From: Staphylococcus sp. NRL 16/872 | GTDB taxonomy: Bacteria; Bacillota; Bacilli; Staphylococcales; Staphylococcaceae | NCBI RefSeq assembly: GCF_022815905.2 | Contig: NZ_CP119327.1 | Location: forward strand, 1,488,001-1,552,000 | Length of the DNA stretch: 64,000 nucleotides | Direction of reading: 5' to 3' | Shown here: in pieces, positions 25,914 through 34,402 of the stretch | How positions within the stretch are numbered: the first letter of the stretch is position 1 | How the letters are laid out: each line of letters starts with the position of its first letter | Program-made: the position numbers and the translations under genes | The notes under the pieces: model-generated | The model's database searches: none | What the model was told of the DNA's origin: nothing | What the model saw: only the letters and a program-made list of their open reading frames with translations

Positions 25914-25985
25914 AGAACGTTTGTTTGTATTTATACTTTAACAGAACAGACGTTCCTAGTCAATACAAAAACGAACAAATGTTTG
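25914..25985. promoter_or_regulatory. Three LexA boxes in the lexA-sosA intergenic region
   Basis: Box 1 AGAACGTTTGTTTG (25914-25927) precedes the sosA ribosome site. Box 2 AGAACAGACGTTCC (25943-25956) lies in the spacer of the sosA promoter. Box 3 CGAACAAATGTTTG (25972-25985) overlaps the -35 of lexA. All keep the GAAC-N4-GTTY core with centres 29 bases apart. Confidence 0.85.
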
Positions 25986-26011
25986 TTTTAAAGAAAAAAT
26001 AATGCTATAAT
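25983..26011 (+). promoter_or_regulatory. lexA promoter
   Basis: -35 TTGTTT (25983-25988), 17-base spacer, extended -10 TGCTATAAT (TATAAT 26006-26011). SOS box 3 overlaps the -35. Confidence 0.75.
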
Positions 26012-26042
26012 AACATTAAATAAACATAGGGAGTGCCTATAT

Positions 26043-26666
26043 ATGAGAGAATTAACAAAAAGACAAAGTGAAATATATGATTACATTAAACATGTAGTTC
26101 AAGTCAAAGGATATCCACCAAGTGTTCGTGAAATCGGAGAAGCTGTCGGTTTAGCTTCCAGTTCTACCGTTCATGGTCACTTATCAAGATTAGAAGAAAA
26201 AGGATATATTAAACGAGATCCGACTAAACCGAGAGCAATTGAAATTGTAAGTGAACAATCAAATGGTTCTATTAACATGGAAGAAACAATATATGTTCCA
26301 GTAATTGGTAAAGTTACAGCTGGCGTACCTATCACTGCTGTAGAAAATATTGAAGAATATTTTCCATTACCTGAGCATTTAACATCTACTCATAACAGTG
26401 ATATCTTTATTTTAAATGTCATTGGTGAAAGTATGATTGAAGCTGGCATCTTAGATGGAGACAAAGTCATCGTTAGAAGCCAAACAATTGCAGAAAATGG
26501 AGATATAATTGTAGCAATGACTGAAGATGATGAAGCTACTGTAAAACGTTTCTATAAAGAAAAAAATCGTTATAGATTACAACCAGAAAACAGCACTATG
26601 AATCCTATATATTTAGATAACGTCACTGTTATCGGTAAAGTAATAGGTCTTTATAGAGAATTATAA
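26043..26666 (+). CDS. lexA: SOS repressor LexA
   Basis: Repressor of DNA damage genes that cleaves itself when RecA filaments form. It has 207 residues: winged-helix DNA-binding domain at 1-70 ([37 protein letters not shown]), cleavage site Ala93-Gly94 in VTAGVPI, and catalytic Ser130 ([10 protein letters not shown]) and Lys168 (EATVKRFY). All cleavage residues are intact. AGGGAG precedes the ATG. It is divergent from sosA, with which it shares three operators, and represses itself, sosA, sbcDC and probably parEC in this window. Confidence 0.98.
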   Translation: MRELTKRQSEIYDYIKHVVQVKGYPPSVREIGEAVGLASSSTVHGHLSRLEEKGYIKRDPTKPRAIEIVSEQSNGSINMEETIYVPVIGKVTAGVPITAVENIEEYFPLPEHLTSTHNSDIFILNVIGESMIEAGILDGDKVIVRSQTIAENGDIIVAMTEDDEATVKRFYKEKNRYRLQPENSTMNPIYLDNVTVIGKVIGLYREL

Positions 26667-26720
26667 GTAGCACTTGTTTTCTTAAGTTAACTATCTCTCT
26701 TATATATATATATATAAAGT

Positions 26721-26760
26721 AAAGAACTAGAGCTAGCTTTAAGCTAGCTCTAGTTCTTTT
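26721..26760. terminator. Perfect 17-bp hairpin ending lexA
   Basis: Arms 26721-26737 and 26743-26759 are perfect inverted repeats (AAAGAACTAGAGCTAGC) around a five-base TTTAA loop. It works in both directions and contains the stop codon of the small opposite ORF. An alternating TA run precedes it (26699-26716). Confidence 0.9.
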
Positions 26761-26839
26761 GTTTAACTGATTCTTTTTTGTTTAAAATATCTTTTACTTT
26801 ATCAAGAATGTCTTTTTTATTTTGAGTATTAGTTGTCAT
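26750..26839 (-). CDS. Possible 29-residue charged peptide
   Basis: Short frame MTTNTQNKKDILDKVKDILN, 29 residues, rich in Lys, Asp and Asn, likely a single amphipathic helix. Support: an SD AAGGAAG eight bases before the ATG at 26839 and a stop inside a strong terminator hairpin, so a short message would end exactly at the gene. Against: no recognised family and small size. The longer frame to 26935 runs into the CAP-domain gene and lacks an SD. It follows the CAP-domain gene by about 55 bases on the same strand and may be its distal cistron. Confidence 0.45.
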   Translation of the reverse strand: MTTNTQNKKDILDKVKDILNKKESVKQKN

Positions 26840-26894
26840 AATATCAACTTCCTTATCAATAAAAAGATACCCCAAACATTGTATATTTAAACCA

Positions 26895-27911
26895 TTATCC
26901 TGTATAATTTTCAGTCCAATATGGTTGACGATCATTATTGAAATCTACTCCAACACCTAACGTAGTAAAATTGGTGTTGAGTATATTTTTACGATGACCT
27001 AAAGAATTCATCAGCCCTTCGTGCGCAAAGATACTACTTGTTTGACCGTACGCTAAATTTTCTCCAGCTGCATCAAATGTAATACCATCTTCATGCAAAC
27101 GATCAAAAGGCGAATTTCCTTGTAAATCGGTATGATCAAAGTAATTATTCTTAGCCATATCTTCACTATGTTTTCTTGCTGTATGAGAAACACTGTCTGA
27201 ATAACTTAGCGTATTTAAGCCATGTTGTTTACGTTCGGCATTTACAAAATCATAATTTTGATATTCATAACTTTTTTCTAAAGTGGAAGAAGGCGCACCG
27301 TATTGTTGGGACAATCGGTTTTCCATTGCCTCACTTACTTGTAATAGTGCTGTTACACCATTATTATTATGTTTATCATAAAAGACAGTTGAATAAACAT
27401 GGTCTTGATGGAAGACATCGTATTCATCATTTTTCACTTCAAAACGATATCTACCTTTAACTATTTCGTTTATCGGTTCACCCAACCGCTTTTCAACAAC
27501 ATCTTTAGGCGTATTATACTTTATTTTCGATTTTGACGTAATAATATTTTGATTACTATATAGTGCATTAACTTTATTATCAATATAACTTACCATGACA
27601 AAGTTATTATAATTACCATCATAATAAGTAAACCATTTTAACCCATATTCATTTGTAGACACTCGTTTAGGCTTACCTAATTGACGTTCAACTTTATTTT
27701 TCGAAGTGTTTAATTGTATATTGTTAATTGCAAATTCCTGATCTTTCGGAACTTTTAACGAATTATTTTTAACACTAGCGTCCCCATTCATCCAACTATG
27801 AACTTTTGCTTTAACGTTATTTTGTAAATGAATGAGTGGTTGGCTTTCATTAAGTGGCACTAATAGAATAACGAACAACAATAATAATGAAAATAAAAGA
27901 AACTTTTTAAT
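26895..27911 (-). CDS. Secreted or membrane-anchored CAP-domain protein, probable ATT start
   Basis: About 338 residues: a hydrophobic N-terminal signal or anchor (residues 4-21), a central CAP-associated region (residues about 65-190, with two repeats of the type NTSKNKVERQLGKPKR and NTPKDVVEKRLGEPI), and a C-terminal CAP/SCP domain (QNYDFVNAERKQHGL, ARKHSEDMAKNNYFDHTDLQG, AGENLAYG, LGHRKNIL). The function is unknown; CAP domains are found in many extracellular proteins. No ATG, GTG or TTG yields a full signal sequence: the open frame is bounded upstream by TGA, and the only codon with a good SD (AGGTG at 27918-27922, spacing six) is ATT at 27909-27911, giving M-K-K-F-L-L-F-S. A TTG at 27881 would truncate the N-terminus. 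Confidence 0.75.
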   Translation of the reverse strand: MKKFLLFSLLLLFVILLVPLNESQPLIHLQNNVKAKVHSWMNGDASVKNNSLKVPKDQEFAINNIQLNTSKNKVERQLGKPKRVSTNEYGLKWFTYYDGNYNNFVMVSYIDNKVNALYSNQNIITSKSKIKYNTPKDVVEKRLGEPINEIVKGRYRFEVKNDEYDVFHQDHVYSTVFYDKHNNNGVTALLQVSEAMENRLSQQYGAPSSTLEKSYEYQNYDFVNAERKQHGLNTLSYSDSVSHTARKHSEDMAKNNYFDHTDLQGNSPFDRLHEDGITFDAAGENLAYGQTSSIFAHEGLMNSLGHRKNILNTNFTTLGVGVDFNNDRQPYWTENYTG

Positions 27912-27935
27912 AAGTCACACCTGCCACTTTAATAA

Positions 27936-28919
27936 TTAACCTCTATCGCTATCCCCATTGAAGATTGAATTTCTTACAATCACATAATCTACTGTTGTTA
28001 ATGACTTTAAATCTTTACCACCAGCATATGAAATTGAACTTTGGAGGTCTTGTTGCATTTCAACTAATGTATCTTTTAATGAACCTTTATGTTCTACAAA
28101 CATTTTTTTACCTTCAACATTTTTGTGTTCACCTTTTTGAAATTCAGAAGCACTACCAAAATATTCTTTATAACGTTTACCTTCTAATTCAACAGTTTCA
28201 CCTGGAGATTCTTCATGAGCTGCAAATAGTGATCCAATCATTACCATGCTTGCACCAAATCTAATAGATTTAGCAATGTCACCATGTGTTCTAATACCAC
28301 CATCAGCAATAATTGGTTTGCGAGCAGCTTTACTACAAATATTTAATGCAGCTAATTGCCAACCACCTGTACCAAATCCTGTTTTAATTTTTGTAATACA
28401 AACTCTTCCAGGTCCAATACCTACTTTTGTAGCATCTGCGCCAGCATTTTCTAATTCTCTTACACCTTCAGGAGTTCCCACGTTACCTGCAATAACAAAT
28501 GAATCAGGTAAATGTTTTTTAATATGTTTAATCATATTAATCACTGAATCTGAGTGTCCATGCGCTATATCAATAGTAATATATTCTGGAACTAATTCTT
28601 TTTCAGCTAATGCTTCAACAAATTGAAATTCATTTTTTTTAACACCTACAGAAATTGAAGCAAATAATCCTTTACCTTGCATTTTTTCGATAAATTGAAT
28701 ACGCCCCGCTTCATCAAAACGATGCATGATATAAAAATAATCATTTTCTGCAAACCATTCTGCAAGTTCTTCGTTCATAACTGTTTGCATATTTGCTGGT
28801 ACAACAGGTAATTTAAAAGTCTTTGGTCCAAATTGAACCGTTGTGTCACATTCTGATCTGCTTTCTACAATACATTTATTTGGAATTAATTGGATATCTT
28901 CATAATCAAAAATTTTCAT
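27936..28919 (-). CDS. guaC: GMP reductase
   Basis: Reduces GMP to IMP with NADPH, linking guanine and adenine nucleotide pools. It has 327 residues in the IMPDH/GMPR TIM-barrel family, GuaC type 2 as in Firmicutes. The catalytic loop is [18 protein letters not shown] with the active-site cysteine in GRVCIT; further motifs are [33 protein letters not shown] and [26 protein letters not shown]. There is no CBS domain insertion, which separates it from IMP dehydrogenase. The SD (AGGGGC) is rather far (about 11 bases) from the ATG. The C-terminus is 25 bases from the CAP-domain gene start, so the two may be co-transcribed. Confidence 0.96.
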   Translation of the reverse strand: MKIFDYEDIQLIPNKCIVESRSECDTTVQFGPKTFKLPVVPANMQTVMNEELAEWFAENDYFYIMHRFDEAGRIQFIEKMQGKGLFASISVGVKKNEFQFVEALAEKELVPEYITIDIAHGHSDSVINMIKHIKKHLPDSFVIAGNVGTPEGVRELENAGADATKVGIGPGRVCITKIKTGFGTGGWQLAALNICSKAARKPIIADGGIRTHGDIAKSIRFGASMVMIGSLFAAHEESPGETVELEGKRYKEYFGSASEFQKGEHKNVEGKKMFVEHKGSLKDTLVEMQQDLQSSISYAGGKDLKSLTTVDYVIVRNSIFNGDSDRG

Positions 28920-29073
28920 TTTATTTTATAGCCCCTATACAAATTAGTTTAACATTGAAAATACGAACAATTTACAAAACATTTACAAAAATCATTCATA
29001 ATTTTCACCCTTATATACTTTACAACCTTTTAAATGTATTGTAAATGGACTAAAGTAGTACTTTTTAAAATAA

Positions 29074-29343
29074 TTACCAACTTGATTTTTTTACACCCGG
29101 AATTTGTCCTTTATGTGCATGTTCTCTAAATGCAATACGAGACATTTCAAACTTTCTTAATACTCCTCTAGGTCTACCTGTCACTTTACATCTTCTTGTT
29201 AAACGTGTCGGTGATGAATCTCTTGGTAATTTTCTTAAAGCTTCATAATCACCTTTAGCTTTTAATTCTTTTCTTAATTCATAATATTGATTCACTAATT
29301 TTTCTCTTTTTATTTCTTTTGCAATCTTTGATTTTTTAGCCAT
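29074..29343 (-). CDS. rpsN2: Ribosomal protein S14, zinc-free paralogue
   Basis: 30S subunit protein of 89 residues of the long, cysteine-poor (C-minus) type: it lacks the CXXC pairs that hold zinc in the main S14, with one cysteine only ([11 protein letters not shown]). The core motif is [41 protein letters not shown] (split here by position: residues about 45-85). In Firmicutes such copies replace the zinc form under zinc starvation. A Zur-type palindrome lies 18 bases upstream of the start, which supports that role. It is separated from rpmG by that gene's own terminator. Confidence 0.92.
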   Translation of the reverse strand: MAKKSKIAKEIKREKLVNQYYELRKELKAKGDYEALRKLPRDSSPTRLTRRCKVTGRPRGVLRKFEMSRIAFREHAHKGQIPGVKKSSW

Positions 29344-29361
29344 AAATGATATCTCCTTTTA

Positions 29362-29384
29362 TAAATCGTAATAATTACGTTTTA
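29362..29384. promoter_or_regulatory. Zur-type operator in front of rpsN2
   Basis: An 11-1-11 palindrome: TAAATCGTAAT, A, ATTACGTTTTA, one mismatch between arms, matching the core TCGTAATNATTACGA of Gram-positive Zur boxes closely. It sits just upstream of the SD of the zinc-free S14 gene. Confidence 0.7.
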
Positions 29385-29433
29385 TATATTAGCATATCTC
29401 TTATTATTTGCAAGTAAATTACAAAAGATTGAA

Positions 29434-29475
29434 TAAAAAAACTGCTGACAAAATTTTTCTAACTTTGTCAACAGT
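29434..29475 (-). terminator. Terminator of rpmG
   Basis: Minus strand stem ACTGTTGACAAA / TTTGTCAGCAGT (one G-U) followed by a T7 tract. Confidence 0.9.
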
Positions 29476-29544
29476 CTTAGCTAAATAAAATATTTGAGCT
29501 TTTTAATACATTATCTTAAAATGTCGTATTTAAAAGATAAGGGA

Positions 29545-29694
29545 TTATTTAGTCTCACGATGTAGCGTGTGTTTATTTAATCTTGGGCAATATTTCATCA
29601 TTTCAATACGCTCAGGATTGTTACGTTTATTTTTAGTCGTAATATAGTTACGATCGCCACATTCTGTGCAAGCTAATGTTACATTAACGCGCAT
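29545..29694 (-). CDS. rpmG: Ribosomal protein L33
   Basis: 50S protein of 49 residues, not among longer frames. It starts [20 protein letters not shown] and ends [10 protein letters not shown]. It keeps the first CXXC (Cys9, Cys12) but only one later cysteine (Cys36, YCPR), so a complete four-cysteine zinc site is absent, a pattern also found in a S. aureus L33 copy. The ATG at 29694 has an AAGGATG SD upstream. A degenerate Zur-like element lies upstream. The gene stands alone, ending at its own terminator, next to the zinc-free S14 gene. Confidence 0.93.
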   Translation of the reverse strand: MRVNVTLACTECGDRNYITTKNKRNNPERIEMMKYCPRLNKHTLHRETK

Positions 29695-29714
29695 AGTTAA
29701 CATCCTTTCTTGTC

Positions 29715-29737
29715 CAATTAGGAATTCTTACGATTTA
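29715..29737. promoter_or_regulatory. Degenerate Zur-like element upstream of rpmG
   Basis: Minus strand TAAATCGTAAG, A, ATTCCTAATTG: the left half is identical to ten of eleven bases of the rpsN2 box, the right half has diverged. It could be a weak or decayed operator. Confidence 0.35.
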
Positions 29738-29774
29738 AAATTATATCATAAGTACACATTATGCGCAATTAATA

Positions 29775-31298
29775 TTAAAAATCTTGTTTGAAGTTTTCAT
29801 ATGTTTCATCTTCTGTTGTTTCTAAGTCAATATCATTAATATCAATGTCTAATGCTTTGGCAACGCCTCTACCATATTCTGGATCTGCTTTATAGCAATG
29901 ACGAATATGTCTGCGTTTAACATCTTCTGTTACTCCATCCATTGCATTGGCTGTATTTTTAAAGATTCTCTCTTTAGCTGCATCTGATTGTAAACGGAAT
30001 AACTTACCTGGTTGTTCGAAGTAATTATCATCATCTTGACGATAATTATATTCATAACCATCTCCATCTACAGGGAATGGTGGCTTTTTATATTCTGGTT
30101 GTGAATCATATACACCTTGATTATTTGGATAATAATGAGGACCACCACCTTGGTTACCATCAAGGAATCTCATTTGGCCATCACGACTAAATGGACATAA
30201 GTTTTCTACACCTACTCCTTTAGGTTGGTTAACCGGGATTTGCCAGTGGTTAACACCTAATCTATAACGCTGTGCGTCCCCATATGAGAATAAACGGCCT
30301 TGCAACATTTTATCAGGTGAGAAGTCTAAACCAGGTATAATGTTTGTAGGAGCAAATGCAGCCTGCTCTACTTCCATAAAGTAATTTTCAGGGTTACGAT
30401 TTAATTCAAATTCCCCTACCTCAATTAAAGGATAATCTCCTTTATACCACACTTTAGTTAAGTCAAATGGATTATCGGGATGATTTTTAGCTTGTTCCTC
30501 AGTCATCACTTGGATATACATTTTCCATTTAGGATAATCTCCTCGTTCAATCGCATTATATAAATCGCGTTGAGAAGAGTCTCTGTCCATTCCTACAATT
30601 TCAGCTGCTTCATCATCTGTATAATTTTCAATACCTTGTTGAGTTCTAAAATGATATTTCACCCATACACGTTCACCTTTATCATTGTACATTGAATAAG
30701 TATGTGAACCAAATCCGTGCATGTTACGGAAACCTTTAGGCATACCTCTATCTGACATTAAGATTGTAACTTGATGTAGTGATTCTGGCACGCCTGTCCA
30801 GAAATCCCAGTTATTTTGTGGACTTCTCATATTAGTTCGTGGGTCACGTTTAACGGCACGATTTAAACTAATGAATAATTTTGGGTCTCTAAAGAAAAAT
30901 ACTGGTGTGTTATTACCTACTAAATCCCAGTTGCCATCTTCTGTATAAAATTTTAAAGCGAAACCGCGAATATCTCTCTCTAGGTCGGCAGCGCCTCGCT
31001 CACCTGAAACAGTTGAGAAACGTGCAAACATTTCCGTTTGTTTACCAACCTCTGAGAATATTTTTGCACTTGTATATTGCGTAATATCATTAGTTACTGT
31101 AAATGTGCCAAATGCACCTGATCCTTTAGCGTGCATACGACGTTCTGGAATAACTTCACGATCAAAGTGTGACATTTGTTCTAAATAATAAATATCTTGC
31201 ATTAATAAAGGACCACGTGGACCTGCTGTCATGCTATTTTCTCTATCTGAAACTGGATGTCCGAATAAACCAGTCAATTTTTTTTCTTCTCTAGACAT
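29775..31298 (-). CDS. katA: Catalase KatA
   Basis: Haem enzyme that splits hydrogen peroxide to water and oxygen in the cytoplasm. It has 507 residues, a small-subunit clade 3 catalase. The catalytic His region reads [18 protein letters not shown], the distal Asn lies in [12 protein letters not shown], and the proximal haem ligand Tyr lies in [13 protein letters not shown] (signature RLFSYGDAQ). AAAGGGG lies upstream of the ATG. An exact PerR box stands 23 bases before the start, so peroxide and iron/manganese control is expected. It is divergent from an APC permease gene. Confidence 0.98.
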   Translation of the reverse strand: MSREEKKLTGLFGHPVSDRENSMTAGPRGPLLMQDIYYLEQMSHFDREVIPERRMHAKGSGAFGTFTVTNDITQYTSAKIFSEVGKQTEMFARFSTVSGERGAADLERDIRGFALKFYTEDGNWDLVGNNTPVFFFRDPKLFISLNRAVKRDPRTNMRSPQNNWDFWTGVPESLHQVTILMSDRGMPKGFRNMHGFGSHTYSMYNDKGERVWVKYHFRTQQGIENYTDDEAAEIVGMDRDSSQRDLYNAIERGDYPKWKMYIQVMTEEQAKNHPDNPFDLTKVWYKGDYPLIEVGEFELNRNPENYFMEVEQAAFAPTNIIPGLDFSPDKMLQGRLFSYGDAQRYRLGVNHWQIPVNQPKGVGVENLCPFSRDGQMRFLDGNQGGGPHYYPNNQGVYDSQPEYKKPPFPVDGDGYEYNYRQDDDNYFEQPGKLFRLQSDAAKERIFKNTANAMDGVTEDVKRRHIRHCYKADPEYGRGVAKALDIDINDIDLETTEDETYENFKQDF

Positions 31299-31320
31299 AG
31301 GTAAATCCCCTTTCGTTTCT

Positions 31321-31335
31321 TTATAATAATTATAA
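31321..31335. promoter_or_regulatory. PerR box of katA
   Basis: TTATAATAATTATAA is an exact match to the PerR consensus TTATAATNATTATAA, between the SD and the likely promoter of katA. Confidence 0.9.
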
Positions 31336-31398
31336 TGTAGGAACTACTATAATTAAACCCATTTGTCTTATGACTAAAACTCAATTCACTATTTCTTA

Positions 31399-31413
31399 AA
31401 AAATCTGAAAATT
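31399..31413. promoter_or_regulatory. CodY-like motif upstream of the APC permease
   Basis: AAAAATCTGAAAATT matches 12 of 15 bases of the CodY consensus AATTTTCWGAAAATT. In such AT-rich DNA this match is only suggestive; the neighbouring gene is an amino-acid permease, a usual CodY target. Confidence 0.4.
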
Positions 31414-31421
31414 AGGAATTT

Positions 31422-31440
31422 TTCGAACGAATTGTTCGAA
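31422..31440. promoter_or_regulatory. Inverted repeat TTCGAAC-N5-GTTCGAA
   Basis: Perfect 7-base arms around GAATT, about 70 bases upstream of the permease start and in the shared katA/permease intergenic region. The spacer of five differs from a LexA box (four). The binding protein is unknown. Confidence 0.55.
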
Positions 31441-31510
31441 AGTTATTGAATACTTACGCTAAAAGTTTTAAAATGATGTGTATATTTAATTTTTGGATAG
31501 GAGACAACAT

Positions 31511-32962
31511 ATGGAAGATAACAATATGAAACGTGGTCTTAATTCAAGACACATATCCATGATTGCAATTGGCGGAGCAATCGGTACAGGCCTCTTCGTA
31601 GCTACTGGTAGTGTAGTGGCTCAAGCAGGTCCTGGAGGCGCTATTTTAGCTTATTTATTAATTGGCGTCATGCTTTATTTTTTAATGTCATCAATTGGAG
31701 AACTTGCTACATTTTATCCTGTATCAGGTTCATTCAGTTCATATGCTACCCGCTTTGTAGATCCTTCTCTAGGTTTCACGATGGGTTGGCTATATTATAT
31801 AATGTGGTCTTTAGTTTCAAGCGTGGACGTTATGGTTGCATCAAATGTTTTATTCTACTGGGATGTTTTTAAATTCTTCAGCCCACTCACTTGGAGTTTA
31901 ATTTTTATTACTATAATATTCCTTTTAAATATTTTTACGGTTAAAGCATTCGGTGAAACTGAGTTTTGGCTTTCACTAATTAAAGTTATTACAATTATAG
32001 TATTTATAATTGTTGGTTTCTTAATGATTCTTGGCATTTTAGGTGGCCATACATATGGTTTTGAAAATTATACTAAAGGTCAAGCGCCATTTGTTGGTGG
32101 TATTTCTGGTTTCTTAGGCGTATTACTTGTGGCAGGCTTCTCTGTGGGTGGTACAGAGGTAGTAGCTGTAACTGCGGGTGAATCAGACAATCCTGAAAAA
32201 ACAATGCCTAAAGCGGTTAAACAAGTATTTTGGAGAATTTTATTATTTTACGTGTTATCTATTGCTGTCATTGCAGCTATCATTCCTTATACAGACCCAC
32301 TTCTGTTAAATGAAAATGAATCTGTATCACAAAGCCCTTTCACGATTGTTTTTGATAGAATTGGAATTGCTTTCGCTGCTTCTGTTATTAATGCAGTTAT
32401 TTTAACTTCATTATTATCAGCGACAAATTCAGGAATGTATACTACAAGTAGAATGTTGTTCTCTTTAAGTGACGAAAAACAAGCGCCTAAATTTTTAAGC
32501 AAATTAAATAAAACAACTAAACTTCCATTACGTGCATTAGTTACAACATACTTTTTAATTGTAGCAATTATTATTATTGCTAACTTCTATTCTAATGCAG
32601 TTTTTAGTTTATTAAATATTATTGGATCATTGGTAATCATCGTTTGGGCAGCTAGTTCGTGGGCTCAAGTTCGTCTACGTAGAGCGATAAAACGACAAGG
32701 TAAAGATGTTCATACATTATTACCTTATAAATCACCTTTATATCCTTTAGGTCCAATCCTAGTATTCGCTACACTCATTTTCCTATATTTTGGTAATTCA
32801 ATAGGCGATTTATTTAGTGGAAATATCGGCAAGTTCATTGTTAATATTTTACCTTTAATTGTGTTAGCAATGATATTCTTAGTTCATAAATTAATAAGAA
32901 AAACCAAATTTGTTAAATTAGATGAGATGGATATTTCTCCTCATCATTATCATAATAATTAA
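31511..32962 (+). CDS. Amino-acid permease, APC family (LysP-like)
   Basis: Twelve-helix amino-acid/proton symporter of 483 residues. The N-terminal signature MKRGLNSRHISMIAIGGAIGTGLFVATG and the GGTEVVAVTAGESDNPEKTMPKAV loop place it in the AAT/LysP group, so basic amino acids such as lysine are likely but not proven. The longest frame starts at TTG 31493; AGGAG seven bases before ATG 31511 decides the start. The C-terminus is histidine-rich (PHHYHNN). It is divergent from katA, with a CodY-like motif and a perfect inverted repeat upstream and a terminator downstream; I see no lysine riboswitch in the short leader. Confidence 0.9.
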   Translation: MEDNNMKRGLNSRHISMIAIGGAIGTGLFVATGSVVAQAGPGGAILAYLLIGVMLYFLMSSIGELATFYPVSGSFSSYATRFVDPSLGFTMGWLYYIMWSLVSSVDVMVASNVLFYWDVFKFFSPLTWSLIFITIIFLLNIFTVKAFGETEFWLSLIKVITIIVFIIVGFLMILGILGGHTYGFENYTKGQAPFVGGISGFLGVLLVAGFSVGGTEVVAVTAGESDNPEKTMPKAVKQVFWRILLFYVLSIAVIAAIIPYTDPLLLNENESVSQSPFTIVFDRIGIAFAASVINAVILTSLLSATNSGMYTTSRMLFSLSDEKQAPKFLSKLNKTTKLPLRALVTTYFLIVAIIIIANFYSNAVFSLLNIIGSLVIIVWAASSWAQVRLRRAIKRQGKDVHTLLPYKSPLYPLGPILVFATLIFLYFGNSIGDLFSGNIGKFIVNILPLIVLAMIFLVHKLIRKTKFVKLDEMDISPHHYHNN

Positions 32963-32988
32963 GATTTATAACTTAAAATTTAGTTTTA

Positions 32989-33057
32989 GCGAACAGTTGA
33001 GAGAGGTTCGGATATAAATAGGCATGTTCCCCCTTTTTCTCTACTGTTCGTTTTTTC
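32989..33057 (+). terminator. Terminator of the APC permease gene
   Basis: Arms GCGAACAGTTGAGAG and CTCTACTGTTCG pair around a longer loop and are followed by T6. Confidence 0.85.
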
Positions 33058-33139
33058 ATATAAACTTGTAGTACATATTTTCACGGTTTAATTTATTCTG
33101 TATAATAAGTCTTAAGATAATGACTTAGAGGTGAGAAGA

Positions 33140-33454
33140 ATGGTTGGTCAAACAAATTTATTTGACGATGTCATTAAAAGCGAAGAGCGTTTCGTAATCG
33201 TAGTCCAATCTCTTGAGGAGAAAAACGGACAACTACTTAAACGTACTCTACGAGAGTATCCAAGTCTTAAACATGATCAAATGGAGAATTTATTCATTCA
33301 TTTAAAAGATGTATTTAGCAATGAACCATTTAACGATAATCAATCTGCATACACGATTACTGTTTATACTAATTTAGATTATGCAGCAGACCAAATTTAT
33401 GCTTACGTCAAACGTTATCGTGGCAAACACGACTGGACACATACGGCTAAATAA
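33140..33454 (+). CDS. Conserved small protein of unknown function
   Basis: Soluble protein of 104 residues, MVGQTNLFDDVIKSEERF at the start, with alternating strand and helix pattern, a central LLKRTLREYPSL and a tyrosine-rich C-terminal half (TVYTNLDYAADQIYAYVKRY). I do not recognise a family. An S. aureus gene stands in the same place between the permease and the HAD phosphatase. The GTG at 33131 is in the SD; GAGGTG lies six bases before the ATG at 33140, the chosen start. It is transcribed alone, ending at a compound bidirectional terminator. Confidence 0.8.
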   Translation: MVGQTNLFDDVIKSEERFVIVVQSLEEKNGQLLKRTLREYPSLKHDQMENLFIHLKDVFSNEPFNDNQSAYTITVYTNLDYAADQIYAYVKRYRGKHDWTHTAK

Positions 33455-33458
33455 TATA

Positions 33459-33545
33459 AAAAAGCATGAGCACTTATTAACGTTTTACTAAAGTACACTT
33501 TACTTTAGTATATATAACGTTGATATAAGTTACTCATGCTTTTTA
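33459..33545. terminator. Long bidirectional terminator
   Basis: Outer stem AAAAAAGCATGAG / CTCATGCTTTTT, middle AACGTT pair and inner ACTAAAGTA / TACTTTAGT form an almost continuous cruciform between convergent genes. Confidence 0.9.
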
Positions 33546-33547
33546 AT

Positions 33548-34351
33548 TTATAAGATTTCTTTTAAAGCTACAGGAATACCATTAGAATCATTATCTAATG
33601 TTACTCTATCTGCAACTTCTTTCAGTTCTTCAGTAGCATTTCCCATTGCTACAGAATATCCAACTACTTCAAACATAGATTGGTCATTTAAACTATCCCC
33701 AAAGCATACAACCTCTTCTAAAGGAATGTCTAATTTTTCACATAAAGCTTTAATAGCATTACCTTTAGAAACATCTTTAGCCATAAACTCTAGGAAAAAT
33801 GGTTTACTCGTAGTGACATCAATGTTGGAGTTAAATGAACCATGTAAAGCATCTCTTGCATTCGTAATATTCTCTACATAATCTACACCCATCACTTTAG
33901 GGACATCTTCATTAATGTACTTTTTAATATCCTCTACCCTTTTCATTGGTAAACCTGTAACTTGGGATTCAATCTCTCTATATTCATGATCGCCATCGTG
34001 AATAATATGACCATCTTGATAAGTAAGCACTAGAAAGTTTTTTTCTCTACAGAAGTCTACAATTTCATCAAAGTCTTCTTTTGAAACACTTTTACTTACT
34101 TTTATTTCTTCAGTGGCTACTTTGATTGTTTTTCCACCGTTATAACTAATGATATAACTATCATGTTTGTCTAGATGTAACGCTTTAGCTACTGGCATCA
34201 TTCCCTCTGTTGGTCGTCCGGAAGCCAACACTACTTTATAACCTTGGTTTTGGATATCTATTAAATATTCTTTTGTTTCAGGACTTACTTTATTATCACT
34301 ATTTACTAAAGTATCATCCATATCCATAACTATCACTTTGAAATTACTCAT
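33548..34351 (-). CDS. HAD-superfamily Cof-type phosphatase
   Basis: Cytoplasmic phosphatase of the Cof/YxeH subfamily (HAD IIB), 267 residues. Motif I is VIVMDMDDTLVNS (nucleophile Asp10), motif II is VVLASGRPTEG, the lysine is in SKGNAIKALCEKL and motif IV is VVCFGDSLNDQSMF. The substrate is unknown; such enzymes act on sugar phosphates, flavin or pyridoxal phosphate. It starts 51 bases after thrB on the same strand, with no terminator between, so it is likely the last cistron of the hom-thrC-thrB message, and ends at a strong terminator. Confidence 0.9.
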   Translation of the reverse strand: MSNFKVIVMDMDDTLVNSDNKVSPETKEYLIDIQNQGYKVVLASGRPTEGMMPVAKALHLDKHDSYIISYNGGKTIKVATEEIKVSKSVSKEDFDEIVDFCREKNFLVLTYQDGHIIHDGDHEYREIESQVTGLPMKRVEDIKKYINEDVPKVMGVDYVENITNARDALHGSFNSNIDVTTSKPFFLEFMAKDVSKGNAIKALCEKLDIPLEEVVCFGDSLNDQSMFEVVGYSVAMGNATEELKEVADRVTLDNDSNGIPVALKEIL

Positions 34352-34402
34352 ATCTATATGGTGCTCCTTTCAAAAATCACTTGTTCTCATTTTACAATAA
34401 TT

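Noticed and set aside
31422-31440. LexA box upstream of the permease
   Set aside because: Arms resemble CGAAC/GTTCG but the spacer is five rather than four, and the genes are not expected SOS members.
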